Assembly: GCA_965217205.1 (NCBI GenBank) | Contig: OZ244254.1 | Coordinates: forward strand, 1,674,001-1,738,000 | DNA length: 64,000 nucleotides | Origin: Maricaulis sp947259345 | Lineage (GTDB): Bacteria; Pseudomonadota; Alphaproteobacteria; Caulobacterales; Maricaulaceae | Direction: 5' to 3' | Part shown: positions 54,870 through 62,954 of the stretch, in pieces | Position numbering within the stretch: the stretch's first letter is position 1 | Layout: the number at the start of each line of letters is the position of its first letter | Made by a program: the position numbers and the translations under genes | The notes under the pieces: model-generated | Databases searched by the model: none | What the model was told of the DNA's origin: nothing | Seen by the model: only the letters and a program-made list of their open reading frames with translations

Positions 54870-56135
54870 TCAGTCCTGGCGCTTTGCCAAGGCTCGCGCT
54901 TCGCGCGCATCAAATTGACCCTGCGCGAACTTCATCAGCATGATGGCCGACAATTTGGCGCGCTCGGCAAAGCTGGACAGTTTGACGATCTCGCGGTCGG
55001 AATGAATGTCCGCCCCGCGCACGCCCAGCGTATCAACATTGGGGCAACCGGCGGCCCACAGATTATTGCCCTCGCAGACACCACCCGTGTCCTGCCAGCG
55101 AATGTCGAGACCGAGCGCGGAACCGGCCGCCTTCGTCCATTCGAACATTTTTGCGTTCGCCGGCGACATCGGCTTGGGCGGACGGGTAAATCCGCCATGC
55201 AATTCGGCCTCAATCCCGTCGCGGACCCGGATCTCGTCGACCAGGCGTTCCAGCTCGGCCTCGACCCAGATGCGGTCATTTTCGGTTTTGACCCGCACAT
55301 TGAAGCGGGCAACCGCATTGTCGGGGACCACATTGGGCGGGCCACCGCCATCGATGCGGGCCAGGTTGAAAGTGACATCCTCGCGCTTGCCGTTGAGCGC
55401 ATCCAGACCGAGCCCGAACTGGCAGGCCGCCGCCAGGGCATTGCGACCGAGATGATGCTCACGCCCGGCATGGGCGGCGCGGCCGGAGACTTTCAAGGAC
55501 CAATTGCCAGACCCCTTGCGAGCACCGGCCAGCGAGCCATCGGCCAGCGCCGGCTCATAGGTCATGCCGATATCGGCACCCGCGCCGAGTTCGGCGATAA
55601 TCGACCCGGAGCCGAGCGAGCCGATCTCCTCGTCCGGACTGATCAGGACATCAATGCCGATCTCGTCTTTCCAGGGCGAGCGCTCCAGGCCGAGAATTCC
55701 GTGCAGCATGACCAGGATGCCGCCCTTCATGTCCGCAACCCCGGGACCGTTCAGCGTGTCGGCATCCCAGAGTTCAGTGGACTGGAAATGGCTGCCGGCC
55801 GGAAACACCGTGTCGTGGTGACCGGTCATGACGATGCGGATCGGCGCTTGGGGGCGGATCCGGCAATGGAAGGATGGTGTAAAAGCCTGTTCACGGACCG
55901 TGCCGTCCGGATCGACCACCGTGGTTGGCGGCAACTCGATCGCGCTGATCTCGCCACCGGTCTCGGCAAAGGCTTTTTCCAGCTCCGCGCGCATGGCTTC
56001 AAGGCCATCGGCATTTCGGCTGCCGGAATTGATCGCTGACCAGGCCTTGACCGTTTCGATCATGCCCTCGGCCCGCGTATCGATCCAGTCGAGTACGGCG
56101 CGTTCGTCCGGATTGAGGTCCAGTTTGTCGTGCAT
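54870..56135 (-). CDS. M20-family metallohydrolase of the AST operon
   Basis: The 421-residue protein carries the M20 metal ligands: RIVMTGHHDTVFPAG, GPGVADMKGGILVMLHG, VLISPDEEIGSLGS with the catalytic Glu pair, and a C-terminal His (VRGADIHSDREIVKLSSF). It heads the operon before astA, with no astE (M14-type succinylglutamate desuccinylase) or astC in the window. It may desuccinylate succinylglutamate or a related intermediate in place of AstE, by analogy with ArgE/DapE. That is inference from context only. Confidence 0.85.
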   Translation of the reverse strand: MHDKLDLNPDERAVLDWIDTRAEGMIETVKAWSAINSGSRNADGLEAMRAELEKAFAETGGEISAIELPPTTVVDPDGTVREQAFTPSFHCRIRPQAPIRIVMTGHHDTVFPAGSHFQSTELWDADTLNGPGVADMKGGILVMLHGILGLERSPWKDEIGIDVLISPDEEIGSLGSGSIIAELGAGADIGMTYEPALADGSLAGARKGSGNWSLKVSGRAAHAGREHHLGRNALAAACQFGLGLDALNGKREDVTFNLARIDGGGPPNVVPDNAVARFNVRVKTENDRIWVEAELERLVDEIRVRDGIEAELHGGFTRPPKPMSPANAKMFEWTKAAGSALGLDIRWQDTGGVCEGNNLWAAGCPNVDTLGVRGADIHSDREIVKLSSFAERAKLSAIMLMKFAQGQFDAREARALAKRQD

Positions 56136-56170
56136 GAGCCAGTGATAGCCGTTTAAACGGAAGCGTCCAC

Positions 56171-56199
56171 CCCCGGCCGACAGGTTGTGTCGGCCGGGG
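56171..56199 (-). other. Strong hairpin between PLP gene and AST operon
   Basis: Perfect 12-bp stem CCCCGGCCGACA/TGTCGGCCGGGG with a GGTTG loop, starting 36 bp upstream of the M20 gene and 16 bp past the stop of the PLP gene. There is no T-run, so it could be a weak terminator or attenuator in the leader of the ast operon. Confidence 0.6.
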
Positions 56200-56214
56200 T
56201 ACATGGTCGCGTTA

Positions 56215-57501
56215 TCAGGCGTGCTGCAGCGCCTGTTCGAGATCGGCAATCAGGTCGTCCGGGTTCTCGATACCCACCGAGATCCGCACCAGACCGTCCG
56301 AGAAACCCTGGCGCTTGCGCAGCTCCGGATCGACACCGCGGTGCGTGGTCGAGCCCGGGTGGCAGATCAGGGTTTCCGTACCGCCCAGGCTGACGGCCAG
56401 CTTCATGACCTGAAGGGCATTGAGCATGCGGAAGGCCGCCTTTTCATCGGCCAGATCGAAGGCGAAGGTCGAGCCCGCCATCGATGACTGGGCGTGGAAG
56501 ACATCGCCGTCGCGGGTGCCCTTTTCGAGGAAACCGAGATAACGGACCCGGCTGACCTTGGGATGGTCGCGGAGATATTCAGCCACCTTGCGGGCGCCCA
56601 GCGCTGCCGCTTCCATGCGGATCTTCACGGTCTCCAGCGAACGCAGCAGCATCCAGCAGGTATGCGGGTCGAGATTCGTCCCGAGATAACCACGCAGACC
56701 GCGAATCTGGGCCATGGCTTCAGACGTCCCCGATGCCGAGCCGGCAATCAGATCGGAATGGCCCCCGATATATTTGGTCAGCGAGTAGACAACGACATCG
56801 GCACCCAGAGCCAACGGTGCCTGGCCGACCGGGCCGAGGAAGGTGTTGTCGACGACGATCCAGGGACGCTTGCCCTGTTTTTCGGCGATCATGTCGGCGA
56901 TCCGGCGGCACGCCTGCAGATCGACGAGGTCATTGGTCGGGTTGGTCGGTGTTTCGGTATAGATGACCGAGACTTCGCCTTCGGCCATCGCGGCGGTCGC
57001 CGCATCGCGAAGCTCGTCTTCACGGGCTCCCGCGAAGAAGTCGACCGACTTAATGCCGTAATGCGGCAGGAATTTTCGGATCAGGCTCTCCGTGCCGCCA
57101 TAGAGCGGCGTCGACTGTAGGATGACCGAACCGCTATGAGCCAGGCCCATCAGGGTCGTCGAGATGGCGGCCATGCCGGAGGAGAAGACGGCGGCCTCAT
57201 CGGCGCCGTCATAAAGGGCGAGACGGTCCTCGAGGACTTCCATGTTCGGATTGTTGAAGCGGGAATACATCAGCCCCGCCTGTTCCGGATCACCCTCTTC
57301 GGCCTGGCCCAGCGAGACACGGAAGAAGGCCGCGCCATCCTCGGCCGTGGCGAAGGCAAATGTCGAGGTCAGGAATACCGGCGGCTTGATCGACATTTCC
57401 GAGAGCTTGGGATCATAGCCATAGCTCATCATCTGGGTTTCAGGGCTCAGCTTGTGCCCGGCGACTTCGCGCTTGCGATAGGATTTGTCCGGCTTGCTCA
57501 T
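56215..57501 (-). CDS. Cys/Met metabolism PLP-dependent enzyme
   Basis: The 428-residue protein has the trans-sulfuration fold: YSRFNNPNMEVLEDRLALYD with the Tyr-Arg phosphate pair of the neighbouring subunit, FSSGMAAISTTLMGLAHSGS, the PLP Lys in VVYSLTKYIGGHSDLIAG and a C-terminal GGTETLICHPGSTTHRGVDP. It could be a cystathionine gamma-synthase, gamma-lyase or methionine gamma-lyase. The long N-terminal part and the insertion after FAFATAEDGAAFF match a proteobacterial methionine-gamma-lyase-like group. Upstream of the ast operon on the same strand. Confidence 0.85.
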   Translation of the reverse strand: MSKPDKSYRKREVAGHKLSPETQMMSYGYDPKLSEMSIKPPVFLTSTFAFATAEDGAAFFRVSLGQAEEGDPEQAGLMYSRFNNPNMEVLEDRLALYDGADEAAVFSSGMAAISTTLMGLAHSGSVILQSTPLYGGTESLIRKFLPHYGIKSVDFFAGAREDELRDAATAAMAEGEVSVIYTETPTNPTNDLVDLQACRRIADMIAEKQGKRPWIVVDNTFLGPVGQAPLALGADVVVYSLTKYIGGHSDLIAGSASGTSEAMAQIRGLRGYLGTNLDPHTCWMLLRSLETVKIRMEAAALGARKVAEYLRDHPKVSRVRYLGFLEKGTRDGDVFHAQSSMAGSTFAFDLADEKAAFRMLNALQVMKLAVSLGGTETLICHPGSTTHRGVDPELRKRQGFSDGLVRISVGIENPDDLIADLEQALQHA

Positions 57502-57667
57502 CATGGTTCTCCCGACGCTTGACGGCCTGTTTGCCGCAAAGGGTTTCCGCCGGTTTGAACCGGCCAATCGGGCGGGTCAAGCCTGCCCTCAGCAGAGCGG
57601 AAAAACCGCCCAATCATGCCCCGAAACAGATAGATTGGCGCACTAATCTTCCAAACGGAGCCACAGC

Positions 57668-57706
57668 ACAAAAAAATGCGGCCCGGTGACAAACACCGGG
57701 CCGCAT
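57668..57706 (-). terminator. Terminator of the OmpA-family gene
   Basis: Minus-strand perfect 13-bp stem ATGCGGCCCGGTG/CACCGGGCCGCAT with a 5-nt loop, followed by a run of eight T residues. It starts 25 bp past the ompA stop. Confidence 0.92.
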
Positions 57707-57730
57707 CTTGTTCAGCAATCACATCGACGC

Positions 57731-58810
57731 TTAGTCGAGAATGATGACCACTTCCGTACGACGGTTCAGCGGCTCGCGGACACCGTCAGCGGTTGCGACG
57801 GCATTGCGGGTCTCACCGAAGGCTTCCATCGAGATGGAGCTCGCCGGAACGCCAAGGCGAACCAGTTCCTCACGGACAACGCGGGCACGGCGCTCGGACA
57901 GACCCACATTGTAGGAGGCTGCACCGGAACGGTCCGTAAAGCCGGCGACCGTCACGCGAGTGACGTCACAGGAACCACGCTGGTTGGCTGCCTGAGCGAT
58001 AACCGCACGTGCCTGGTCTGTGAGCGAAGAGCTGTCCCACTCGAAATAGACCGGGAAGCTGACATCGTCACACGCCGGCGGAGGCGGAGGCGGAGGCGGC
58101 GGAGGCGGAGGCGGCGGAGGCGGCGGCGGGGGCGGCGGCGGCGGAGGCGGCGGAGGCGGCGGAGCTGCGAAGGAGTAACGCAGGCCAAGCCACACTTCGT
58201 GACCACCCAGACCATCGACGCTTACGCCCGGAGCATAGTCCGTGCTGCCGGTGGAGAAATAGCGATATTCCGTGTCCAGCGTCAGGCGCTCGGTCAGATC
58301 CCAACCGACACCAGCCATGACCTGCCACGCGAACGGATTATCGGAATCCTGAGCGATAACATAATCCGCAGCTGTCGGATTGACCGGGGAGGTGCCCGCC
58401 GAGAAACCTGCCAGCGTGCCGCTGACGTCAGCAAGGCCGAGCCCCAAACCAACATACGGGTGGTAGGTGCCATCCGGGTTGAAATCGAAGATCGCATTTG
58501 CCATCAGCGACCAAATCTGGAAGTCGCTCATGCTGTGCTCGAAGCCACCAACAGCACCGGTATCATTGTAGCGGTGCGCCAGTTCGCCCTCGAGGCGGAA
58601 CCCGTCCATCCATTCATAGCCCAGCGCAACCGCTTCGCGGTAATTGCCTTCGCCTTGAATTTCACCATTCAGCGAACCGGAGACATCCGTGTCACCCGGG
58701 CCACCGTAACCGACGGCGCCACGCACATACCAGCCTTCGTCAGCGAACGCAGGACCCGCTGCCAAGAAGGCCCCAACGGCGACCGCCGTAAAAAGCCGTT
58801 TCTTCATCAT
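57731..58810 (-). CDS. OmpA-family outer-membrane protein with polyproline linker
   Basis: About 359 residues. A signal peptide (LFTAVAVGAFLAAGPAFADE) leads to an eight-strand barrel (WYVRGAVGYGGPGDTDVSGS to VWLGLRYSFAA). Then come 29 consecutive Pro residues and a C-terminal OmpA peptidoglycan-binding domain (VTVAGFTDRSGAASYNVGLS, then ERRARVVREELVRLG and PLNRRTEVVIIL). A typical OmpA linker is much shorter. The tract is encoded by a GGC/GGA-type repeat on the other strand and may vary in length. Translation must depend on EF-P. The barrel ties the outer membrane to the wall. Confidence 0.92.
   Translation of the reverse strand: MMKKRLFTAVAVGAFLAAGPAFADEGWYVRGAVGYGGPGDTDVSGSLNGEIQGEGNYREAVALGYEWMDGFRLEGELAHRYNDTGAVGGFEHSMSDFQIWSLMANAIFDFNPDGTYHPYVGLGLGLADVSGTLAGFSAGTSPVNPTAADYVIAQDSDNPFAWQVMAGVGWDLTERLTLDTEYRYFSTGSTDYAPGVSVDGLGGHEVWLGLRYSFAAPPPPPPPPPPPPPPPPPPPPPPPPPPPPPACDDVSFPVYFEWDSSSLTDQARAVIAQAANQRGSCDVTRVTVAGFTDRSGAASYNVGLSERRARVVREELVRLGVPASSISMEAFGETRNAVATADGVREPLNRRTEVVIILD
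58076..58162. repeat. GC-rich trinucleotide repeat encoding 29 prolines
   Basis: Twenty-nine successive CGG, AGG or GGG triplets on the plus strand (CCG, CCT, CCC on the coding strand), arranged in 9-bp units of CGGCGGAGG type. Such repeats slip easily, so strain-to-strain variation is likely. Confidence 0.9.
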
Positions 58811-59133
58811 TCCCCCTCCGGGAGCGATGCTCCCTTGGTGTGACTGACCGTTTTCGGCCACATGCCGAACACGAGGATTCCCTGAACACAGGGCATTTCC
58901 TACGGAATTTCCTACTACAATTAGATCGCGAGCGCTACACCGGACCGAGACAAATCAGGCATTTGGTGTAAATTTTTGCTCCCGTTGCCGCGATGCTACA
59001 CTCAAAAAGCAACCACATTTCAAGCAATAAAGAAAGCGCAATTAAATCATAATGTTATCGCGACGCGGCAATATTGCGACCCAGCCTCGACATGTAGCTT
59101 GAATGCATCGCTCCCCCAATACTCCCTTCGTCT
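58811..59133. other. AT-rich upstream region of the OmpA-family gene
   Basis: About 320 bp without a gene. The lower GC and the long leader suit a strong porin promoter on the minus strand. A short direct repeat GTAGGAAAT occurs twice on the minus strand near 58900-58915. No confident -35/-10 pair can be chosen. Confidence 0.45.
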
Positions 59134-60762
59134 TCAATCGAAACTGGCGCCTGTGGAGCTTGACGCAAGGCGTGTCGGGAAAGGGGGCAGGTCGGCATGA
59201 GATTCGTAAGCCGCGAGATAGGCATCAATCACCCCGCTATCGCGTCTGTACAGATCATTGAGATAGCGCACCTGGCCATCGCTGTCGCCGACGACGGTCC
59301 AATAGGCGATATGGACGGGAATACGCTCATCCAGCCAGACCACACGGGGCGCTGATCCCGCGGCAACCGCGTCGATCCGGTCGCGGTCCCACTCATCCTG
59401 CCCCTCAAGCACCCACGCTGCCAGCGCGAGCGGGTCCTGAACCCGGATGCACCCCGCCGAGAAGTCACGACGGGTTCGCACAAACTGATCACGCTCGGTG
59501 GTGTCATGGATGTAGATATTGTGACGGTTGGGAAAAATGAACTTCACTTCCCCCATCGGATTGGTCGGTCCCGGCGGCTGTGACATTCGGTAGGGCCAAT
59601 CATTCCCCCAGCGGCTCCAGTCGATCTCATAGACCGAGATCGCCTCACCGGCGCGATTGTATATCTGGAAGCCGAGGCTTCGGACCAGCCCCGGATTTCG
59701 CCGGAAGGACTGGAAGCGCGGCCGAGCGGAACTGGTCGGCAACCCCCACCAGGGATTGAGCACGATGTAACGCATTTCCTCAGAGAATTCCGGCGTGGAG
59801 CTCGCTTGGCGACCGACCATGACTTCATGTTCGCGCGCGAGCTGCCCGTCCTCCCAAGCCTCCAACCGGAAATCGGCGAGATTGACCCAGATATGGCGCC
59901 GACCCAGATCGCGTGTCCGCCAACGGCGCTGCTCGAGATTGGCCATCAATTGGCCAATTCGGCGGTCCGGGGGCAGGTTCAACTGGCGCAGCGTGACCTG
60001 GTCCATGCGTCCACTGGGCGTGAGATTGGCTCGGCCCTGAAAGCGGCGCACGGCAGTTTCCAGGCGGAGATCATAGGGCTCTCCCTCCTGCCAATCCCCG
60101 TCCAGCAAGCCCTCGGCCATCAGTCGGGTGCGCAGCTGATCCACGCGGCGTCCTTCATCGCCGAGATGCAAGGACGGACCGGCGTCAACGCCGGCCCAGA
60201 TCGGCGTGACGGCCAGGACACGCATCATTTCTCGCCGCAACGCCGCATAGTCGCGCACGCGCGGCACGCTGTCCGAAATGGCCTGCCCGACATCACCGGC
60301 CTCGAAAGCCCAGCCAATGCGGCGGACGAGCTGCTCCGCCTCATCATCAAACAAGCGGCGCGGCGTCCGTGTCTCCGGGTCCAGCAAGCCGTATTCGAGC
60401 CAGCCGGCGAATGTCAGGTAGGCGATACTCGCCAGCCTGTCCCGGTCGCCGACCGGCCGGGTGGGATCAAGGATCGCGTTGGCGTAGGTGTCCAGATCCG
60501 GCAGGCCGTGGCTGGGAGCCTCGAAAAGTTCGAGCGCCAACGCCTCGCGATGGCCCTCCGTCCAGCCACCGATCTGCCGCGCCCAATGCTCGATATCAGC
60601 CATGCGTCGAGCCGGTTCACTGGCCAATTCCTCGACGCGCGCCGCCTCTGCAGCCGTGTCCTGGGTGGCCAGCTCGGCATCCTGCAAGGCCGCGACAGAT
60701 GCACCGGCGAGCGTGCACATTGCCATGCTGGCAATCGCGATTTCATGCCAATACCGAATCAC
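59134..60762 (-). CDS. L,D-transpeptidase (YcbB/LdtD-like)
   Basis: The 542-residue protein has a hydrophobic N-terminal anchor/signal (IAIASMAMCTLAGASVAALQ), a helical middle domain, a peptidoglycan-binding repeat (LHLGDEGRRVDQLRTRLMAE and LETAVRRFQGRANLTPSGRM) and a YkuD catalytic domain. The active-site region is NIYIHDTTERDQF followed by RRDFSAGCIRVQDPL with the catalytic Cys. It makes 3-3 cross-links or attaches proteins to peptidoglycan. The layout follows the large proteobacterial LdtD type. Confidence 0.9.
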   Translation of the reverse strand: MIRYWHEIAIASMAMCTLAGASVAALQDAELATQDTAAEAARVEELASEPARRMADIEHWARQIGGWTEGHREALALELFEAPSHGLPDLDTYANAILDPTRPVGDRDRLASIAYLTFAGWLEYGLLDPETRTPRRLFDDEAEQLVRRIGWAFEAGDVGQAISDSVPRVRDYAALRREMMRVLAVTPIWAGVDAGPSLHLGDEGRRVDQLRTRLMAEGLLDGDWQEGEPYDLRLETAVRRFQGRANLTPSGRMDQVTLRQLNLPPDRRIGQLMANLEQRRWRTRDLGRRHIWVNLADFRLEAWEDGQLAREHEVMVGRQASSTPEFSEEMRYIVLNPWWGLPTSSARPRFQSFRRNPGLVRSLGFQIYNRAGEAISVYEIDWSRWGNDWPYRMSQPPGPTNPMGEVKFIFPNRHNIYIHDTTERDQFVRTRRDFSAGCIRVQDPLALAAWVLEGQDEWDRDRIDAVAAGSAPRVVWLDERIPVHIAYWTVVGDSDGQVRYLNDLYRRDSGVIDAYLAAYESHADLPPFPTRLASSSTGASFD

Positions 60763-60852
60763 GCAGGCGCCCCCCTTGCCGCTGCCCGCACGTTAACCTT
60801 TTCGGCGCGCCCTGTAACCCGTTTCGGAGTCAGTCCCGTCAGCCAAATCAGC

Positions 60853-62724
60853 TCAAATGTCGGTTTGACGATCCGGATCATCGTCCGGGTCGCCTATATC
60901 CTCAGCCATGATCTCGGCAAGAGAAACAACCCGCGAGCGCGCCTTCTCGACATAGGCCTCATTGTCGAACACGTCGGTATCTGCGTCCCAGACCTCAAAG
61001 AGCTGCTGCAGGCTTTCCTCGTCGTGCCGGGCGAAGGCGTCCGTCTTGCGTTTCGCTCGGGCCTCGCTTTCGCCCAGAACAACCAGGGAGCGCTGGGCCG
61101 CTTCAAGCGATGACCCAAACATTTCACGAATGGCCAGATCAACGCCGGCCGCCCGCAATTGGTAGACATGCTCGCGGCTGGCGGCCCGCGCGATGATGTA
61201 GACGTGGGGATAGCGCTGCTTGACGTGATGCACGAGCTCCACCGCTCGCTCGCGATTGTCCGTACAGACGACCAGCAGCTTGGCGCGGGCGATCCCGGCG
61301 GCCTCCAGCAATCCCGGTCGCATGGCATTGCCGTAATAGACCTGGATGCCGAACTTGCGGAGCCCGTCGATATGCTCGGCGGAATTGTCCAGAACCACCG
61401 GCTTGTAGCCATCCATGACCAGGAGGCGCTGGATGATCTGACCGAAGCGACCCATGCCGGCGATGATGACCGGGGCCTCCTCCTCGATCGTGTCTTCCTC
61501 GCGCTCCGGACCGGCGGGACGGCGCACGCGCGGCGATACCCAGCGCTCGAACACGATCATGATCAAGGGCGTGGCCATCATCGACAAGGCCACGATCAGC
61601 CCGGCAATCCCGGCAACTTCGTCCGGGATGACATCCACACCGCCCGCAAAGGCCAGCAGCACGAAGCCGAACTCACCGCTCTGGGCCAGCGAGAAGGTGA
61701 AGAGCCAGCGCGCGCGCCCCTTCATGCGGAAAGCAAACGCCAGCCCGAGAAGGATCAGGCCCTTCACACCGATCAGGGCCACCGTCAGGCCGATGATCAA
61801 TCCCGGATTGCCCGCCAGAAGGTCGAACTCCATCCCGGCCCCGACCGTGATGAAGAAAACGCCGAGCAATAAGCCCTTGAACGGCTCCAGATCGCTGACC
61901 AATTCGTGCCGGTACTCGCTTTCGGCCAGCAGCACACCCGCGAGGAAAGTCCCCAGCGCTGGCGACAGGCCGACCGCACTCATCAGCACCGCAATCCCGA
62001 TCACCAGGAACAGCGCCGCCGAGAAAAAAAGTTCGTGCAATCCGGTGCGCGCGATGATCCGGAAGGCGGGCCGTGTCAGATAGCGACCGCCCAGAACGAT
62101 GGCCCCCACCACACCGAGCGTGACCAGGCCCTGGGCCCAGGCGGGCAGGTGAGAGAAAGGTGTGTCCCCTGCCCCGTGCCCCGCAGCGTCAGCCACAAGA
62201 CTTTCGCCGCCCGGCATGGCGAGAAACGGCATCAAGGCGAGCATCGGAATGACGGCGATGTCCTGGAAGAGCAGGACGGAAAAGGCCGACTGACCGCCCT
62301 CGGTCCGCAACCAGCCCTTCTCCCCCAGCGTCTGCAGAACAATGGCCGTCGAGGAGAGCGCGAAGATAAGGCCCAGCGCGATCGCCAGGCGCCAGTCGAG
62401 CCCGATCGCCAGGCAGAAGGCCGCGACCGCCGCCGTGGTCAGGGCGACCTGAAGCCCGCCGAGCCCGAACAGGCGCATGCGCAAGTCCCAGAGCAGGCGC
62501 GGCTGCAATTCCAGCCCGACGAGGAAAAGCATCATCACGACGCCGAACTCGGCGAAGTGCTGGACGCTCTCCGGATCCGATCCGACCCAGTCCAGAAGCG
62601 GCGCGATCGCCACACCGGCCAGCAGATAACCGAGAACCGAGCCCAGGCCGAGCCGGTGCGCGATCGGAACGGCGATCACGCCGGCCCCGAGATAGATCGC
62701 CGCTTGCAAGAGGAGAGTATCCAT
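60853..62724 (-). CDS. Kef-type monovalent cation:proton antiporter with TrkA-N
   Basis: From ATG 62724 (AGGAGAG upstream) the protein has 623 residues. An N-terminal Na_H_Exchanger domain with about 12 helices (LGSVLGYLLAGVAIAPLLDW, then AFSVLLFQDIAVIPMLALMP with the family Asp) is followed by a TrkA-N Rossmann domain (PVIIAGMGRFGQIIQRLLVM, an acidic VVLDNSAEHID) as in KefB/KefC, and a charged C-terminal tail. It would export K+ in exchange for protons under electrophile or pH stress. No KefF/KefG ancillary gene is adjacent. Confidence 0.9.
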   Translation of the reverse strand: MDTLLLQAAIYLGAGVIAVPIAHRLGLGSVLGYLLAGVAIAPLLDWVGSDPESVQHFAEFGVVMMLFLVGLELQPRLLWDLRMRLFGLGGLQVALTTAAVAAFCLAIGLDWRLAIALGLIFALSSTAIVLQTLGEKGWLRTEGGQSAFSVLLFQDIAVIPMLALMPFLAMPGGESLVADAAGHGAGDTPFSHLPAWAQGLVTLGVVGAIVLGGRYLTRPAFRIIARTGLHELFFSAALFLVIGIAVLMSAVGLSPALGTFLAGVLLAESEYRHELVSDLEPFKGLLLGVFFITVGAGMEFDLLAGNPGLIIGLTVALIGVKGLILLGLAFAFRMKGRARWLFTFSLAQSGEFGFVLLAFAGGVDVIPDEVAGIAGLIVALSMMATPLIMIVFERWVSPRVRRPAGPEREEDTIEEEAPVIIAGMGRFGQIIQRLLVMDGYKPVVLDNSAEHIDGLRKFGIQVYYGNAMRPGLLEAAGIARAKLLVVCTDNRERAVELVHHVKQRYPHVYIIARAASREHVYQLRAAGVDLAIREMFGSSLEAAQRSLVVLGESEARAKRKTDAFARHDEESLQQLFEVWDADTDVFDNEAYVEKARSRVVSLAEIMAEDIGDPDDDPDRQTDI

Positions 62725-62954
62725 GACCACACCGAATCACGGCCGGGCCGAATGCCCGCCCCGCACAGCATAGCCATCACGTCGCTCTCGGCCAGTCGCT
62801 TGTTGCAATGCAGCGCCGGCCGCCCAAGAGATCGCTACGTCTATATAACCGGCATAACCTTGGGCAAAATACCCATCACAATCCCAAATTTTAGTGATGA
62901 TTGCCCATTATACCCAGCGAAGTTGAGCAACCCTCTGCGCAAAGGGAGGTCGCC
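62725..62954. promoter_or_regulatory. Divergent promoter region
   Basis: About 230 bp between the antiporter and the dehydrogenase gene. Two related stretches, TTGGGCAAAATACCCA (62860-62875) and GATTGCCCATTATACCCAGC (62902-62921), share GGGCA/TACCC blocks in an AT-rich setting. This suggests a regulator such as an Lrp/AsnC protein, which often controls branched-chain amino-acid dehydrogenases (inference). Confidence 0.4.

Noticed and set aside
53032..55800. Long plus-strand frames opposite astA, astD and the M20 gene
   Set aside because: They are mirror frames of clearly recognised enzymes.
58076..58162. Short-unit repeat as a possible CRISPR or satellite
   Set aside because: It is in frame, encodes prolines in the OmpA linker, and has no spacer structure.
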